Shown here in pieces: positions 16,660 to 27,372 of a stretch of 64,000 bases of DNA. The position numbers and the translations under genes are program-made. The stretch is from Candidatus Poribacteria bacterium (GTDB lineage Bacteria; Poribacteria; WGA-4E; WGA-3G): the NCBI GenBank assembly GCA_028821605.1, contig JAPPFM010000013.1:1-64000 (forward strand). Direction: 5' to 3'. How positions within the stretch are numbered: position 1 is the first letter of the stretch; every line of letters starts with the position of its first letter. The notes under the pieces were generated by a model that had not been told where the DNA came from, made no database searches, and saw nothing but the letters and a program-made list of their open reading frames with translations.

Positions 16660-19600
16660 ATGTTTGGACGAGAAAAATTCTCAGTTGTCGTGTGTGTGTT
16701 GTATCTTATATCCTGCACCCTTTATCTTTCCTCGATTAGTTTTGCCCAAGACGAACAAATCATTGAACGCTACAAACTAATGCTCAGTCGCAATCCGAAA
16801 GAGGGGAGTACGTTTGATCGACTCTACCAGTTTTATTTGGAAGGTACGGGTTTAGATGCCATGGTAACCGACTATCAAGCCGAGGCACAAGCCAAACCGG
16901 ACAATTCAAACGTTCAACTCATCTTGGGACACATCTACAAACGTCTTGGAAAGGACCTTGAGACCGTCGCAGCGTATCAACGCGCTGTTGAACTTGCTGC
17001 GAACGATTATTACGCGCATTTCGCCTTGGGACAGATGTATGCAACGTTGCGACGACATGAAGAGGCGATCGGTGCGTTGACGAAGGCAGCAGAATTATCG
17101 GAAGAAACACAGGCGGCATCTCCTGAAGAGTTGATGGATGTATATAAAGCACTTGGGCGCGCCTACTTCAGCCGAGACCGGGTGGACGAGGCGATTGCGG
17201 CGTGGGGAAAAATCCCTGAACTTGATCCGGAAAACATCTTCTCTCGTATTGAACTCGCGGATCTTTTCCGAGAGCAGGAACTCTATGATCAGGCAATCGC
17301 ACAACATGAAGCGATTATTCAACTTAAGACAGAGGATCCGTATCGGATCTGCTTGAGTCGTCGAGAAATTGGGAACATTCACGAGGCAAAAGGCGATTAT
17401 GAGGATGCCATTCAAAGTTACGATACTGCGATGGCTTTAACAGCACCGGGCAATTGGCTGCGGAAAGATCTCCAACACCGCATTATCGGTATCTACGCAG
17501 CTGATGGCAATTGGGAAGGGCTGATTGCGCACTATCAAAAGAAACTTGAGGACACACCGAACGATCCTGAACTCATCGGTCTGCTCGCTGCCGCATACAT
17601 TGAGAACCAGCAGTTAGATGAAGGTATCACTACATATCAGAAGGCAGCAGAACTCGCCCCAACAGACACTGGAATCCGATTAAACTTAATCACCGCCCTC
17701 CGCAGTGCTGAAAAATTTGAAGACGCAGCAACTGCTTATGAATCCCTCAGCGAGCAGCAACCTGACGATTTCGGCATCTACCGCGAACTCGGTGAGTTGT
17801 ACTTGCAATTGGAGGACGAAAGCAGGGCAAGAGCAACATATCAGAGGATGCTTGACCGGGACCCGGATAACGCAGGCACACACCTCATCCTTGCCGAAAT
17901 TTACGCTGGAAATGACTGGATAGACGATGCCATCGCAGCATACCAGAAAGCGATGGAAAAGAGTCCCGACAATCTTGACTATATTGAGTATTTCGGCGAA
18001 TTCTACTTCCGTCAGGGCAACCGTCAGAAGACTGTGGAGACGTGGAATCAGTTGGTTGCCGGTGACAAAGCAACCGCTGAGAACTATGACCGATTGGCGA
18101 AGTTACTTGATGCCAAGGATTTTCGGACGGAAGCCATCGCTGCGAGTCGGGAAGCGGTTACGTTGATGCCTGATGCCTATCGCTATCGTGAAGCACTGGC
18201 GCAGCGGCTCACAGCGGCGAAGAACTACGACGAAGCATTGGCAGAATATGCTGAGGCAGAGAAACTCGCACCCAACGAATTCTTCGCTGAACAGATGGCT
18301 GACCAGCAAATCGAAATCTATCGGCGGCAAGGGACGCTTGTTGGGAAAATTGAGGCATTGGAAACAGAACTTAACAAGCAGGGAATTGCTCCGGCTGATG
18401 CCTTTACCCAACAGAAGCAGCTTGCCAAGATGTACCTCAAGTTGGGCAATATCACTTACGCAATTGAAGTGCTTTTGAAGACGAAAGCACTCCAACCCGA
18501 TGATATACTCATCAACCGTTGGCTCGCGGAAGTCTATACCCGACAGGGTTTGCGCGATGAAGCCGATGCTATCTACACACATTTGATTGAGGTTGATAGT
18601 GCGAATGCGCGGGAATACTATGCAAACATTGCACGCGCCCATCTGGTCATTATGGATTTTGATACCGCAACAGACGCGGCGAAACAGGCAGTGGCGCACA
18701 GTCCCCGCAATCCTGAAGGACATCAGATGCTCGCGTTGATCGCTAAGCAGCTTGGCAACTATGAAACCGCCGTTGACAGCCTCAAGCAGGCGATTCGCCT
18801 TCGACCGGAAGCGACCGACATTCGTGCTGAACTGGCAGAGGTTTATAAAATTTCGGGGAATCCTCGACAGGCGATTGAGCAGTACTGGCGGTGTTGGGAG
18901 TTAAGCGAGAGTGTGAATGATAAACTCGCATTCGTCAAACCGCTCTCTGAGATATATTACGATTTGGGACGACGCGGTGAGTTAGAAGAAAAGCTGAAAC
19001 AGATGTCGCAGACGAATACGTTTGGCGTAGGTCCTGTCGTTGCCTTGGCAGAGCTTTATCAGATGGAGGGCGACTTACCAAGCGCACGTTTCCAATTGGC
19101 GCGGGCATTAGATCAGGAGCGTGAAAATTCGGATCTGTTGGCACAACTCGTCAAAGTCAGCCTTGATCTTGGTGATACCCAAGAGGCACTCACCTATCAA
19201 CAGCGACTCGCCAAGGCGCAACCCGATCCGATCCATCAGCAGCGGCTCGGTGAATTGTTGTTTGATGTCGGGCGCGAACAGGAGGCAATCCAAGCGTGGA
19301 CAAAATTGCTGCATGCCAAGAATCAACCGCTTGAGGCGGAGATTCGGCTCGCGACTTTGCTGATTCGGCACGGGCTGCTCGATGAAGCGATTTCTGTCCT
19401 TGACCGCGCGGCGGAAAAGATAACGGGGACAGATACCCATATTGCGCTATATCAGTTCGGTGCAGCGTTGGTTCAAATGAACGAGTTTGACCGCGCACAA
19501 CCTCATTTCCAACGGATTCTGGACATGCCCGAACCCCCTAAGAGCACAACACAGAACGTCACTGCGAGTCGTTCAGGGTGGGGTCCTCCTGGAATCAACA

Positions 19601-22600
19601 TACGCAAATTCGATCTCCCGCAGCAACTCATCTGGGATATTCAAGGACAGCCCTTTGGAGGCAGCGGCGGACAGCGGTGGATACCGAAAAGCTTTGAGGA
19701 GGCACAAGCCGGTGCACTCGTGCAGTTGACAACTATCGCACAACAGCAGCGGAAATTGACGGAACTGATTGAACAATTTGAGGCAGAGGCGGACGCGAAT
19801 CCGAAGAACGTCCAGAATCTCGAAACACTGGTGCAGATCTATATCTTGACAGACAACACCGACAAGACGAAAGACACAATTGATCGGTTGCTTGCTGTAT
19901 CCCCGAACGATCCTCTCTATCAAAGCCTGCGATTGAGTCGCTCAATGCGGCAGGACATTGATTATGAAACTTTGAAAAAATACCTTGATGAAATAAGTGG
20001 GCTGACACCCGAGGCACGACTCTGGTATATCGCAATGTACGCCGGCGATTTCTATCGTCGCGGATCGAAAGCAGATGCCGAAAAACTGGCGGCAGAGCTT
20101 GAGGCAGCAGAGATAACCGATCTCGGCACCGGTTCAATGCTGGTGAGTACACTTGCGCAGATGAACAGGACCGACGCGGCGGAGAGAATCCTCGCGCAAC
20201 TTCCAATACCAGTACTTCCCACAGGACCCCAGACTTTGACGATGGGACGACCGTCACCTATACAGCAACAGTGGAGCCAATATAGAGGTATCTATCAGAG
20301 TCTCGTCAGTGCTTACGTTCGCGCGGAGCAGACAGACAAAGCGGTTGCCCTGCTTTGGACATTCTTTGAGCGAACCAAACCCTACGCGGCGAGTGCTCGA
20401 CGCGTCTCAAACATCGCACGTTCCTCTCACTCCTACAGTGGTTACACACCGCTTCAATCAAGTTATCCATCGCCCACAACTTACTACGATCAGAGCCGTT
20501 TGCAGTATCTCCAGCAGGTTTTCAGCCAACTGTGGATCGCAAATCAACAAGACGTTTTGTATACCAAATTGCAGACTGAGTTAGATGGCGCGAAAGGCAG
20601 GGAACGCATCTATCCGGGTTTAGCGTTGAGTTATTGCTATTGGTGGGAAGGACAGCGCGACAAAGCGGAGGAAGTCCTGTCGGCGTTGCAAAAAGAACTC
20701 CCTGATGACCTTACGCTCAAACTCAACACCGTTTTCGTCCTTGTTCAGACGGGACAGCATACGGAAGTGTTAGATTTACTTGAGGAACTTGCCGCGGCAG
20801 ATCCAAGAAACCGTCATCAATATTATAACCTCACACTCCAACTCGCCGCACATACAGGGGACACCGTCGCTGTCCGTGAGTTGGTAACAAAGGTACTGAA
20901 TTCGCCGATCGGTGTTCGGGAACTGCATCAATTCTCGCAAAAACTCCAACAGAGTGGACTTACGCAGTACGCCATCGCTGTCGCCAAGAAAGCAGCGGTG
21001 CTGGCAATGTCACAACGCGATCCAAACTTCCTGATAGATTTAGGGCGCCATTTAGAGGATTTAGGGCGCGGCAAGGACGCAGCGCGCATCGCTGAACGTG
21101 CCCTGCGTTTTGCCAACCAACGTGACCGGTACGGTCAGACACTGTACTCATGGGATTTTCAGCAAGCATCACGGATGGTTGGGCGTTCCAAAGCCATACG
21201 AGAACGTGAACCTCAATTGATCGCAGCCGTCCAAAATGATCCGGATTCGTTCCAGGCACGCGTCAAACTGGCGACATTCTACGAAAGTACCAATCAACTG
21301 AAAAAGGCATCGGACGCATTTGAGGCAGCACTTGAACTGCGCCCCAAGGACAACATGACCCGACAACGGTACGCCCAGATGCTCCAGCGAAGCGGGCAGG
21401 CGAAAGAGGCTGTTACCCAATACATCGTCCTCCTCAAAGACAACCCGAATGCGATGGGTTATAACTATTGGGAGGTAATGGAAACCTTCTTCCAGGCAAG
21501 TAAGGTTGATGAACTCGTTTCGCTCGCAAAAGAGATGATCGTGCCGTCTGTTGGCAGGAATTTCGGCAACGATTTCGCTCGAAGCGTAGCACGCGAGTGT
21601 ATGGATAATAACAGAGCCGAAGCGGCGATTGAACTCTATGAAAAGATTATTGAGGTTCAACCTGACCAGACCTATACATATAACGATTTAGCGTCTGCTT
21701 ACGCTGCTGTCGGTGAACCAGAGAAAGCCATCCAGTTCTTGCGTGAGAAACTGGACGATCTGGATAAGGGACTTACACAGGATTCTTATGCACAAGTCGA
21801 AATTGTAAAGAAGCTTACCGAGCTTTACAAAACATCGGGTGGAATAGAGACGTTGGTAACGGAATATGAGGCGAAACTCGCTGAGAAGCCGGAAGACCCG
21901 GCGTTGCTCTACCTTGTTGCCTCAATGAAAATTGCTGCAGGCGATCTCGAAGGGTCAAAAACATTCGTTGACCGATTGCTTGATGATGATGCCGTATCAA
22001 TGAACAGCCGATGGTTGAACAGTCTCGCGGATGCCTATCGAACCGCGAGTGACCGGGACCGTGAACGCCGCCTGCTTGAGACCGCAATTGCAAAGATGAA
22101 CCCACAGGATACGTGGGGGCTCTCAGAAAGTTACCAAAAACTCGGCACAGTGTACGCTCGCGAAGACGAGAAGCAGAAAGCACAGGATGCGTTCCGTAAG
22201 ATGGGAACACTCCGACTGTTGCAAGGGAGGGGTTTCTACGAAAAAGAGCAGATAGCGAACACATACATGCAACACGAAATGTTCGATGATGCCGAAGTAC
22301 TCTTTAACGAAATCATCAATGATTTCTCAACGCAACAGTGGACGCGAGAGCAGGCACAGCGGCAGTTGGCGGAGATTAAACGACGACGCGATGGACCCAC
22401 AACTACAACCCGAACGCCTGAAGAAGTGCCGAAGTTCAACGTTGGAATGCAGCGAACATTAGCGCAGCAACATGCTCGGAGCGGTCAGGTCAAGAAGGCT
22501 ATTGATATTTACGAGCAGATTGCAAAGGTGATGCCTGAAGACCTGGAATCACAAGCACAACTTGCAAGGCTTTATTCACGCCAAAATAAGCACGATAAAG

Positions 22601-25473
22601 CAGTTAACATCTGGAGTGCTTTGCTTGAAGCTGACCCGGAGAATACGAAGTATCAGGATGGATTGGTTGATACCTACCGAGACGCTGACAAAACCGATGA
22701 AGCACTTGAACTCGCGCAGCAATACATTGCATCGGATCCTGAAAGTAGTGTTCACCATGTCCGGCTTGCTGAACTCTACGCTGCTGACGATCAAGTAGAT
22801 ACCGCTATTGACACCTATAAAAAAGCGATTGAACTCGGTACCGGCGATGGAGAGGCATACCTCAAGTTGGCCCAGCTTTATCTCCGTAAAGATGACCTTG
22901 ACGCGGCAGAAAAAGCGTTTGCGGATGCCATTCAACACACCGGTGAGGAGTGGGAACGACGGAATATTGAACGGCAGCTCATGGATCTCTACCGCCGTCA
23001 AGGTAAGTTGGAGGAGATGCTAAAGCAGGCAGAGGAGGTAGGCACGCTGACGCTTGAAATGCAACAGGAGCGCGCCCAAGAGTACCGTAACGCTGGCGAA
23101 TTGGAAAAAGCCGTCACTGCTTACAAGAAAGCATTGGAGATGACCTCCCAAAGATGGGATCGAAGTAACATCGCTAATGAGCTGCTACAAGTCTACGCGC
23201 AACTCGGCGAAAACGACTTGGCAATGGAACTCTATGAAACGCAGTCTCAGTCCCGCTCAACGGGTGTATCAATCCACCACGGTCCGTCAGGTATCAAAGT
23301 CATGTTCGGTGGAGACGAGGCACGCGAAACTTTGATTAACGCCTATAAGAATCAAGGGAAACTTGAAGCGTTGACGGACATCTTTGAGGGTAAGCTTGAA
23401 GCGGATGCAGATAATCCAGCACTGCTTGAGATGATCGCTGAAATTTATCGGAATGCCGACAATCATGAAAAGACGGCGGAAGCCTATCAGGCACTCTGTA
23501 AAGCGCAGCCCAGCAATGTCCGCGGTTTTTACTATGCTGCTGCCGCTCTCTATAAGACTAACCAACCTGAGTTGGCGAAAGAATTGATGGATCAAGGGGA
23601 AGTCGCGCTTTCGGCGAACAACCGTAGAGGGGATATGTGGTTCCTCGCAGCACTCGCATCTATCTGTCTTGAAGGGGAAATGTATGACGATGCCATCAAA
23701 TTCGTCGAAGATGCGATCGCCGCAAGTTCAAGGTACGGTGGTTTCTCGTCCGGTGTCGGGAATTTATATGGGATTCTTGGGAAAAGTTACTTAGGCACGA
23801 AACAGTACGAAGAAGCTGCTAATGCCTATCAACAAGTGGTAAACCTCTCCAGACACAATTATGAGCGAGATCGGGCGGAAGCATCCTTACGCCGGGTACA
23901 TAGAGAAGGCAACCTTTATGAAAAGAAAATTCCCGAACAGTTGCAGCGGGTTGAGAATAATCCCGACGATCCGGATGCCCACTTCGAGCTTGCTCAAACC
24001 TACGAGTGGAGTGGTAAAGTTGACGAGGCAGTTGCGCAATATGAGAAAGTTGTAGAACTTCAACCCGATAACGCTGAGTGGCACAAAAAAATCGGCGACC
24101 TCACCCGAAAATCGCGTCAGGGAGACGAAGCCGCGCGCTTAGCGAAGGCGGGTGCTGCTTATGAAAAAGCGATTGAACTTGAGCCGACTTCATATCAATC
24201 CTACAGTTCGTTGGCACAAACGCACGTGAAAGCGGATCGGTTATCCGAGGCGGAGGCGGTATACCGTCGAGCCTTAGATGCTTCTCTTGAGGATCACGAA
24301 TATAGTAGTGCCCTCCGAGGCATCTGGAAGCTGTACGCTAATGCGGATCAAGAGGACAAGGGTATTGCTGTCCTTGAAGAAGTGAGGTCGGATTTTGACG
24401 AAAAAGAGCGTACAAATGCTATGCTACTTGAACTGTTAGGGGATGCCTACAAAGAAGCAGAGGATGCAGAAAAAGCGGACGCTGTATACGCCGAATGGCT
24501 GGCGATTCGACAGAAAGAGGTGAATCGGAATCAACGCGAGTGGGACTATCGTCTGCTTGCTGATCAGCTTCTGAGAAAGGGCATCATGCCGGAGGTGGCG
24601 TTGGAACTCGCCGAACGCGCCTCACAGATGCGGAGTGATTGGAGTTTCGCCTTAACGTTGGCGGATGCTTATGTTACTAATGACCGGTATGAGGAAGCAT
24701 TGGAACAATTCAAGCGCGCTATGAACGGTATGAGTCAGAGATACTCAGATACGGGGAGGCGGTTTTGGTCAGGTGTTGCTCAAGCAGGCAAGAATGCCAA
24801 GGACGAAGAGCGTTACGTCGAAATGGTGAAGGAACTGGTAAATCTCCCTTCCAGTAATCCGACGACTCAACTACATGCCAATGTAGCATTGGCACAGTTC
24901 TATCATGAACGCGATCTCCCTGAGAAGGCGAAAGCGTATATGGATAAAACTGCCTTCATCGCTGAGAATGCGTGGTGGATCATCGGTACGTTTGACAATG
25001 CAGACGGAATCGGGTATAATAAGGTTTACATCCCAGAGACCGAGACGCAGTTTGACACAACTGCGGAATACGAGGGTGTAGATGAGCAGGTGAGTTGGAA
25101 GAAGCAGGCGGATGATACGTTCGATGGATTCATTGATTTCCGACAAATCCTCGACAAAAACGTCAATTGGAGTACAGCCTACGCTTGGACGACCGTGAAC
25201 TCACCCGACGAGCGAAAAGCCCAATTCCATTTCAGCAGCGGTGTTCAGGCGAAACTCTGGTTAAACGGCGAAGAGGTCTTTACACATAGTGAATCCCATG
25301 ACTTCGCGATGCATCAGGATACCATTCCCATAACGCTCAAAGCAGGTGAAAACGGTATTCTCGTCAAAGTTTGTAGTGAGAATACACACGCTTTGGGATT
25401 CTATCTACGGCTTACCAATATGGATGGAGAACCCTTTGCGGATTTAAAACTCAGCAGTTCAGAGGAGAATTAA
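16660..25473 (+). CDS. Giant exported TPR protein (2,937 residues)
   Basis: ATG 16660 is chosen because AAGGAG (16646-16651) precedes it and it begins a signal peptide (hydrophobic core VVVCVLYLISCTLYLSSISFA). Nearly the whole protein is tandem tetratricopeptide repeats, recognisable by A-x-x-x-Y/F-x-x-A-L-x-L-x-P patterns such as EAIxxYxKAIEL; I estimate well over 50. The last about 190 residues differ: a beta-sandwich with AKLWLNGEEVF and ITLKAGENGILVKV, as in carbohydrate-binding or PA14-like modules. It is probably a periplasmic or surface scaffold. The MoxR/DUF58/VWA genes follow; Bat operons also contain TPR partners. Its ancestral sigma-54 promoter may be the one at 15091, now split off by the IsrB element. 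Confidence 0.88.
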   Translation: MFGREKFSVVVCVLYLISCTLYLSSISFAQDEQIIERYKLMLSRNPKEGSTFDRLYQFYLEGTGLDAMVTDYQAEAQAKPDNSNVQLILGHIYKRLGKDLETVAAYQRAVELAANDYYAHFALGQMYATLRRHEEAIGALTKAAELSEETQAASPEELMDVYKALGRAYFSRDRVDEAIAAWGKIPELDPENIFSRIELADLFREQELYDQAIAQHEAIIQLKTEDPYRICLSRREIGNIHEAKGDYEDAIQSYDTAMALTAPGNWLRKDLQHRIIGIYAADGNWEGLIAHYQKKLEDTPNDPELIGLLAAAYIENQQLDEGITTYQKAAELAPTDTGIRLNLITALRSAEKFEDAATAYESLSEQQPDDFGIYRELGELYLQLEDESRARATYQRMLDRDPDNAGTHLILAEIYAGNDWIDDAIAAYQKAMEKSPDNLDYIEYFGEFYFRQGNRQKTVETWNQLVAGDKATAENYDRLAKLLDAKDFRTEAIAASREAVTLMPDAYRYREALAQRLTAAKNYDEALAEYAEAEKLAPNEFFAEQMADQQIEIYRRQGTLVGKIEALETELNKQGIAPADAFTQQKQLAKMYLKLGNITYAIEVLLKTKALQPDDILINRWLAEVYTRQGLRDEADAIYTHLIEVDSANAREYYANIARAHLVIMDFDTATDAAKQAVAHSPRNPEGHQMLALIAKQLGNYETAVDSLKQAIRLRPEATDIRAELAEVYKISGNPRQAIEQYWRCWELSESVNDKLAFVKPLSEIYYDLGRRGELEEKLKQMSQTNTFGVGPVVALAELYQMEGDLPSARFQLARALDQERENSDLLAQLVKVSLDLGDTQEALTYQQRLAKAQPDPIHQQRLGELLFDVGREQEAIQAWTKLLHAKNQPLEAEIRLATLLIRHGLLDEAISVLDRAAEKITGTDTHIALYQFGAALVQMNEFDRAQPHFQRILDMPEPPKSTTQNVTASRSGWGPPGINIRKFDLPQQLIWDIQGQPFGGSGGQRWIPKSFEEAQAGALVQLTTIAQQQRKLTELIEQFEAEADANPKNVQNLETLVQIYILTDNTDKTKDTIDRLLAVSPNDPLYQSLRLSRSMRQDIDYETLKKYLDEISGLTPEARLWYIAMYAGDFYRRGSKADAEKLAAELEAAEITDLGTGSMLVSTLAQMNRTDAAERILAQLPIPVLPTGPQTLTMGRPSPIQQQWSQYRGIYQSLVSAYVRAEQTDKAVALLWTFFERTKPYAASARRVSNIARSSHSYSGYTPLQSSYPSPTTYYDQSRLQYLQQVFSQLWIANQQDVLYTKLQTELDGAKGRERIYPGLALSYCYWWEGQRDKAEEVLSALQKELPDDLTLKLNTVFVLVQTGQHTEVLDLLEELAAADPRNRHQYYNLTLQLAAHTGDTVAVRELVTKVLNSPIGVRELHQFSQKLQQSGLTQYAIAVAKKAAVLAMSQRDPNFLIDLGRHLEDLGRGKDAARIAERALRFANQRDRYGQTLYSWDFQQASRMVGRSKAIREREPQLIAAVQNDPDSFQARVKLATFYESTNQLKKASDAFEAALELRPKDNMTRQRYAQMLQRSGQAKEAVTQYIVLLKDNPNAMGYNYWEVMETFFQASKVDELVSLAKEMIVPSVGRNFGNDFARSVARECMDNNRAEAAIELYEKIIEVQPDQTYTYNDLASAYAAVGEPEKAIQFLREKLDDLDKGLTQDSYAQVEIVKKLTELYKTSGGIETLVTEYEAKLAEKPEDPALLYLVASMKIAAGDLEGSKTFVDRLLDDDAVSMNSRWLNSLADAYRTASDRDRERRLLETAIAKMNPQDTWGLSESYQKLGTVYAREDEKQKAQDAFRKMGTLRLLQGRGFYEKEQIANTYMQHEMFDDAEVLFNEIINDFSTQQWTREQAQRQLAEIKRRRDGPTTTTRTPEEVPKFNVGMQRTLAQQHARSGQVKKAIDIYEQIAKVMPEDLESQAQLARLYSRQNKHDKAVNIWSALLEADPENTKYQDGLVDTYRDADKTDEALELAQQYIASDPESSVHHVRLAELYAADDQVDTAIDTYKKAIELGTGDGEAYLKLAQLYLRKDDLDAAEKAFADAIQHTGEEWERRNIERQLMDLYRRQGKLEEMLKQAEEVGTLTLEMQQERAQEYRNAGELEKAVTAYKKALEMTSQRWDRSNIANELLQVYAQLGENDLAMELYETQSQSRSTGVSIHHGPSGIKVMFGGDEARETLINAYKNQGKLEALTDIFEGKLEADADNPALLEMIAEIYRNADNHEKTAEAYQALCKAQPSNVRGFYYAAAALYKTNQPELAKELMDQGEVALSANNRRGDMWFLAALASICLEGEMYDDAIKFVEDAIAASSRYGGFSSGVGNLYGILGKSYLGTKQYEEAANAYQQVVNLSRHNYERDRAEASLRRVHREGNLYEKKIPEQLQRVENNPDDPDAHFELAQTYEWSGKVDEAVAQYEKVVELQPDNAEWHKKIGDLTRKSRQGDEAARLAKAGAAYEKAIELEPTSYQSYSSLAQTHVKADRLSEAEAVYRRALDASLEDHEYSSALRGIWKLYANADQEDKGIAVLEEVRSDFDEKERTNAMLLELLGDAYKEAEDAEKADAVYAEWLAIRQKEVNRNQREWDYRLLADQLLRKGIMPEVALELAERASQMRSDWSFALTLADAYVTNDRYEEALEQFKRAMNGMSQRYSDTGRRFWSGVAQAGKNAKDEERYVEMVKELVNLPSSNPTTQLHANVALAQFYHERDLPEKAKAYMDKTAFIAENAWWIIGTFDNADGIGYNKVYIPETETQFDTTAEYEGVDEQVSWKKQADDTFDGFIDFRQILDKNVNWSTAYAWTTVNSPDERKAQFHFSSGVQAKLWLNGEEVFTHSESHDFAMHQDTIPITLKAGENGILVKVCSENTHALGFYLRLTNMDGEPFADLKLSSSEEN

Positions 25474-25542
25474 CTGGTAGTAGTAAATAATTCTGGGTTT
25501 GTAGTGGCGCAATTCACTGCTTTCCCTAAGGCTGGTAGTCTT

Positions 25543-25785
25543 GTAGGTTGGGTTGAGCGGAACTGAAAAGCAGGATGTGGTGTTACAAATACGCGTGAAG
25601 TTTGATAGGTGATCATATCCACTCAACAACGCAGCGAAACCCAACTTCATACCGCCAGAATCTGGGAAATTTTGCAACAAAGGCGTTGGGTTTCACTCAG
25701 TTTCTGTTTGATGTAATGTGTATCGATGGATTTCATTCTCTTTAACTTTTCGGAGATTTGATGGAATCCGTTCAACCCAACCTAC
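25543..25785. repeat. GTAGGTTGGGTTGAGCGG inverted-repeat element, copy 2 (243 bp)
   Basis: It has the same outer ends (GTAGGTTGGGTTGAGCGG and CCGTTCAACCCAACCTAC) and inner pair (GCGAAACCCAAC / GTTGGGTTTCACT) as 7177-7405, with a diverged interior. The shorter GCGCAATTCACTGC word stands just upstream at about 25506. The element fills most of the 413-bp gap between the TPR gene and the MoxR series; nothing else is visible there. Confidence 0.8.
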
Positions 25786-25886
25786 GCTCTAAGGAGACTA
25801 AACTTCTGTAGGGATTTAAGTTATAGATGCGGTTTACAACTGCGCTCAAAGAACAGACATACAAAAAGTAAAGAAGGAGAAGCCTC

Positions 25887-27371
25887 ATGGACGAAAAATT
25901 AATTCTCGAAAAAATTCGGCACGTCCGCCACCGTCTGAATATTCAGCGGTATTTTCAGACCTTCGCGACGTTCCTCTTCTATGGATTTTTGGCGTGTGTT
26001 CCGTTAGTTATTGTTGACAGCGTCACATCCTTTAACGTTCCACCCCTTGTTTTTCTTTGGGTGGTGCTCGGTATCGCTGTGGGTGCCTTTGCGGTTCGCC
26101 TCATTCGACCTGTGAGCCTCTACGAGACAGCGCGGAGAATTGACACAGATGCCTCCCTCAAGGACCGCGTCGTGAGTGGCTTGGAACAAATTCAGCAGCG
26201 GATTGATGAACCCTTGACGGCTCTGCAACTTCAGGATACTTCTAACAGGTTAAAAGCAGTACCCGTGAAGCAGGTCGCCCGCTACGTTGTCCCGCGCGAG
26301 ACGAAGTTCATTGTGCTCATCGCTGCTTTCCTCGTTGCCTTTTCATTCGTTGAATTTTTCGCTCCCTCAGCGACTTCAACGGAGATTGACTTCTCACCGC
26401 AAATCGCAGCCGAGGCGGACACGCTGTTGAAACGGATTGAGGAAGTGAAGAAGGAAGCGGAACGGGATGAGGATACGGAGCTTGAGGAGCTCTTAGAAGA
26501 GATTGAGAAAAGAGCATTGGAATTGAAGAAACCGCAGATCGCCCCGAAAGAGGCACTCGCCAGAATGACTGAGTTGAGCGCGCTCTTGAAGACGAAAATC
26601 GATCCCCTCAAGATGGCACAGCAGCAAGAACTCATGAAGGGGTTAGGGCAACAGTTCATTGGTAATCCCTACCTCGGCGAATTCGGACACCAGTTGAAAC
26701 GCGGCGATTATCAACAAGCGGCGACGAAACTTGACGACGTAACCAAAGATTTGCCGAAGTCCGACAAGGAGAAACGTCAAAACCTTGCCGATGCGCTCAA
26801 ACGGGGTGGGAAACACCTCGAAGGTAGCGATCTCGATGGACTTGGAAGCGAGCTGTCGGGAGCAGGCGAAGGTTTGGATGGTGACGATATCGAAGGCGCG
26901 AGAGTTCGGCTCCGCGCATCGAGCAAAAAAATTCGGGATCTCGCACTCCTTAAAAATAGAAATGTGCGGTTAGCGGAGTTACTTTCGGAATGTGAAGCTT
27001 GTAAGGCAGGTATCGCCGGTGCTTGTAGTGCCGCTGGAATTAATAAGGCTACAGGGTTGACGCAGGCACTGAGCGTTAATCCAAGCAATGGTATAGGCAA
27101 CAAAACATCTGCGAGTCAACTCGGTCAAGTGACATCTCTTGATTCCATTTTGAATCTTGAGCAGATTACCGGGGTCCAAGGGGAAGGTGCCTCGACCGTC
27201 CAAACCTCTAAGGCATCTGCAGAAGGACAACAATCCGCTGTGAGTTATAAAGAGGCGTACACGAAGTATCAGAAGCTTTCCGAGGATGTCCTCACCCAAG
27301 AACAGATTCCGTTGGGGTATAAGTTTTATGTGAAACGCTACTTTGAATCTATTAAGCCGAGTAGTAAATAG
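25887..27371 (+). CDS. Membrane protein with coiled coil, MoxR-series partner
   Basis: A 494-residue protein with two N-terminal membrane helices (about 27-47 and 53-73), a third at about 136-155, then a long, highly charged coiled coil (about 170-245; EEVKKEAERDEDTELEELLEEIEKR). Next come a Gly/Asp-rich linker (about 310-335) and a Cys cluster (CEACKAGIAGAC) near 365-380. I do not recognise a named family. The layout, a membrane anchor with a long helical arm, is like the DUF4175-type proteins that accompany MoxR/VWA genes. GAAGGAG precedes the ATG. It is the first of six same-strand genes of the MoxR series. Confidence 0.75.
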   Translation: MDEKLILEKIRHVRHRLNIQRYFQTFATFLFYGFLACVPLVIVDSVTSFNVPPLVFLWVVLGIAVGAFAVRLIRPVSLYETARRIDTDASLKDRVVSGLEQIQQRIDEPLTALQLQDTSNRLKAVPVKQVARYVVPRETKFIVLIAAFLVAFSFVEFFAPSATSTEIDFSPQIAAEADTLLKRIEEVKKEAERDEDTELEELLEEIEKRALELKKPQIAPKEALARMTELSALLKTKIDPLKMAQQQELMKGLGQQFIGNPYLGEFGHQLKRGDYQQAATKLDDVTKDLPKSDKEKRQNLADALKRGGKHLEGSDLDGLGSELSGAGEGLDGDDIEGARVRLRASSKKIRDLALLKNRNVRLAELLSECEACKAGIAGACSAAGINKATGLTQALSVNPSNGIGNKTSASQLGQVTSLDSILNLEQITGVQGEGASTVQTSKASAEGQQSAVSYKEAYTKYQKLSEDVLTQEQIPLGYKFYVKRYFESIKPSSK

Positions 27372-27372
27372 T

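Noticed and set aside
18103-18723. A 206-codon minus-strand frame inside the TPR gene
   Set aside because: It lies wholly within a strongly supported coding region and its translation has no family features.
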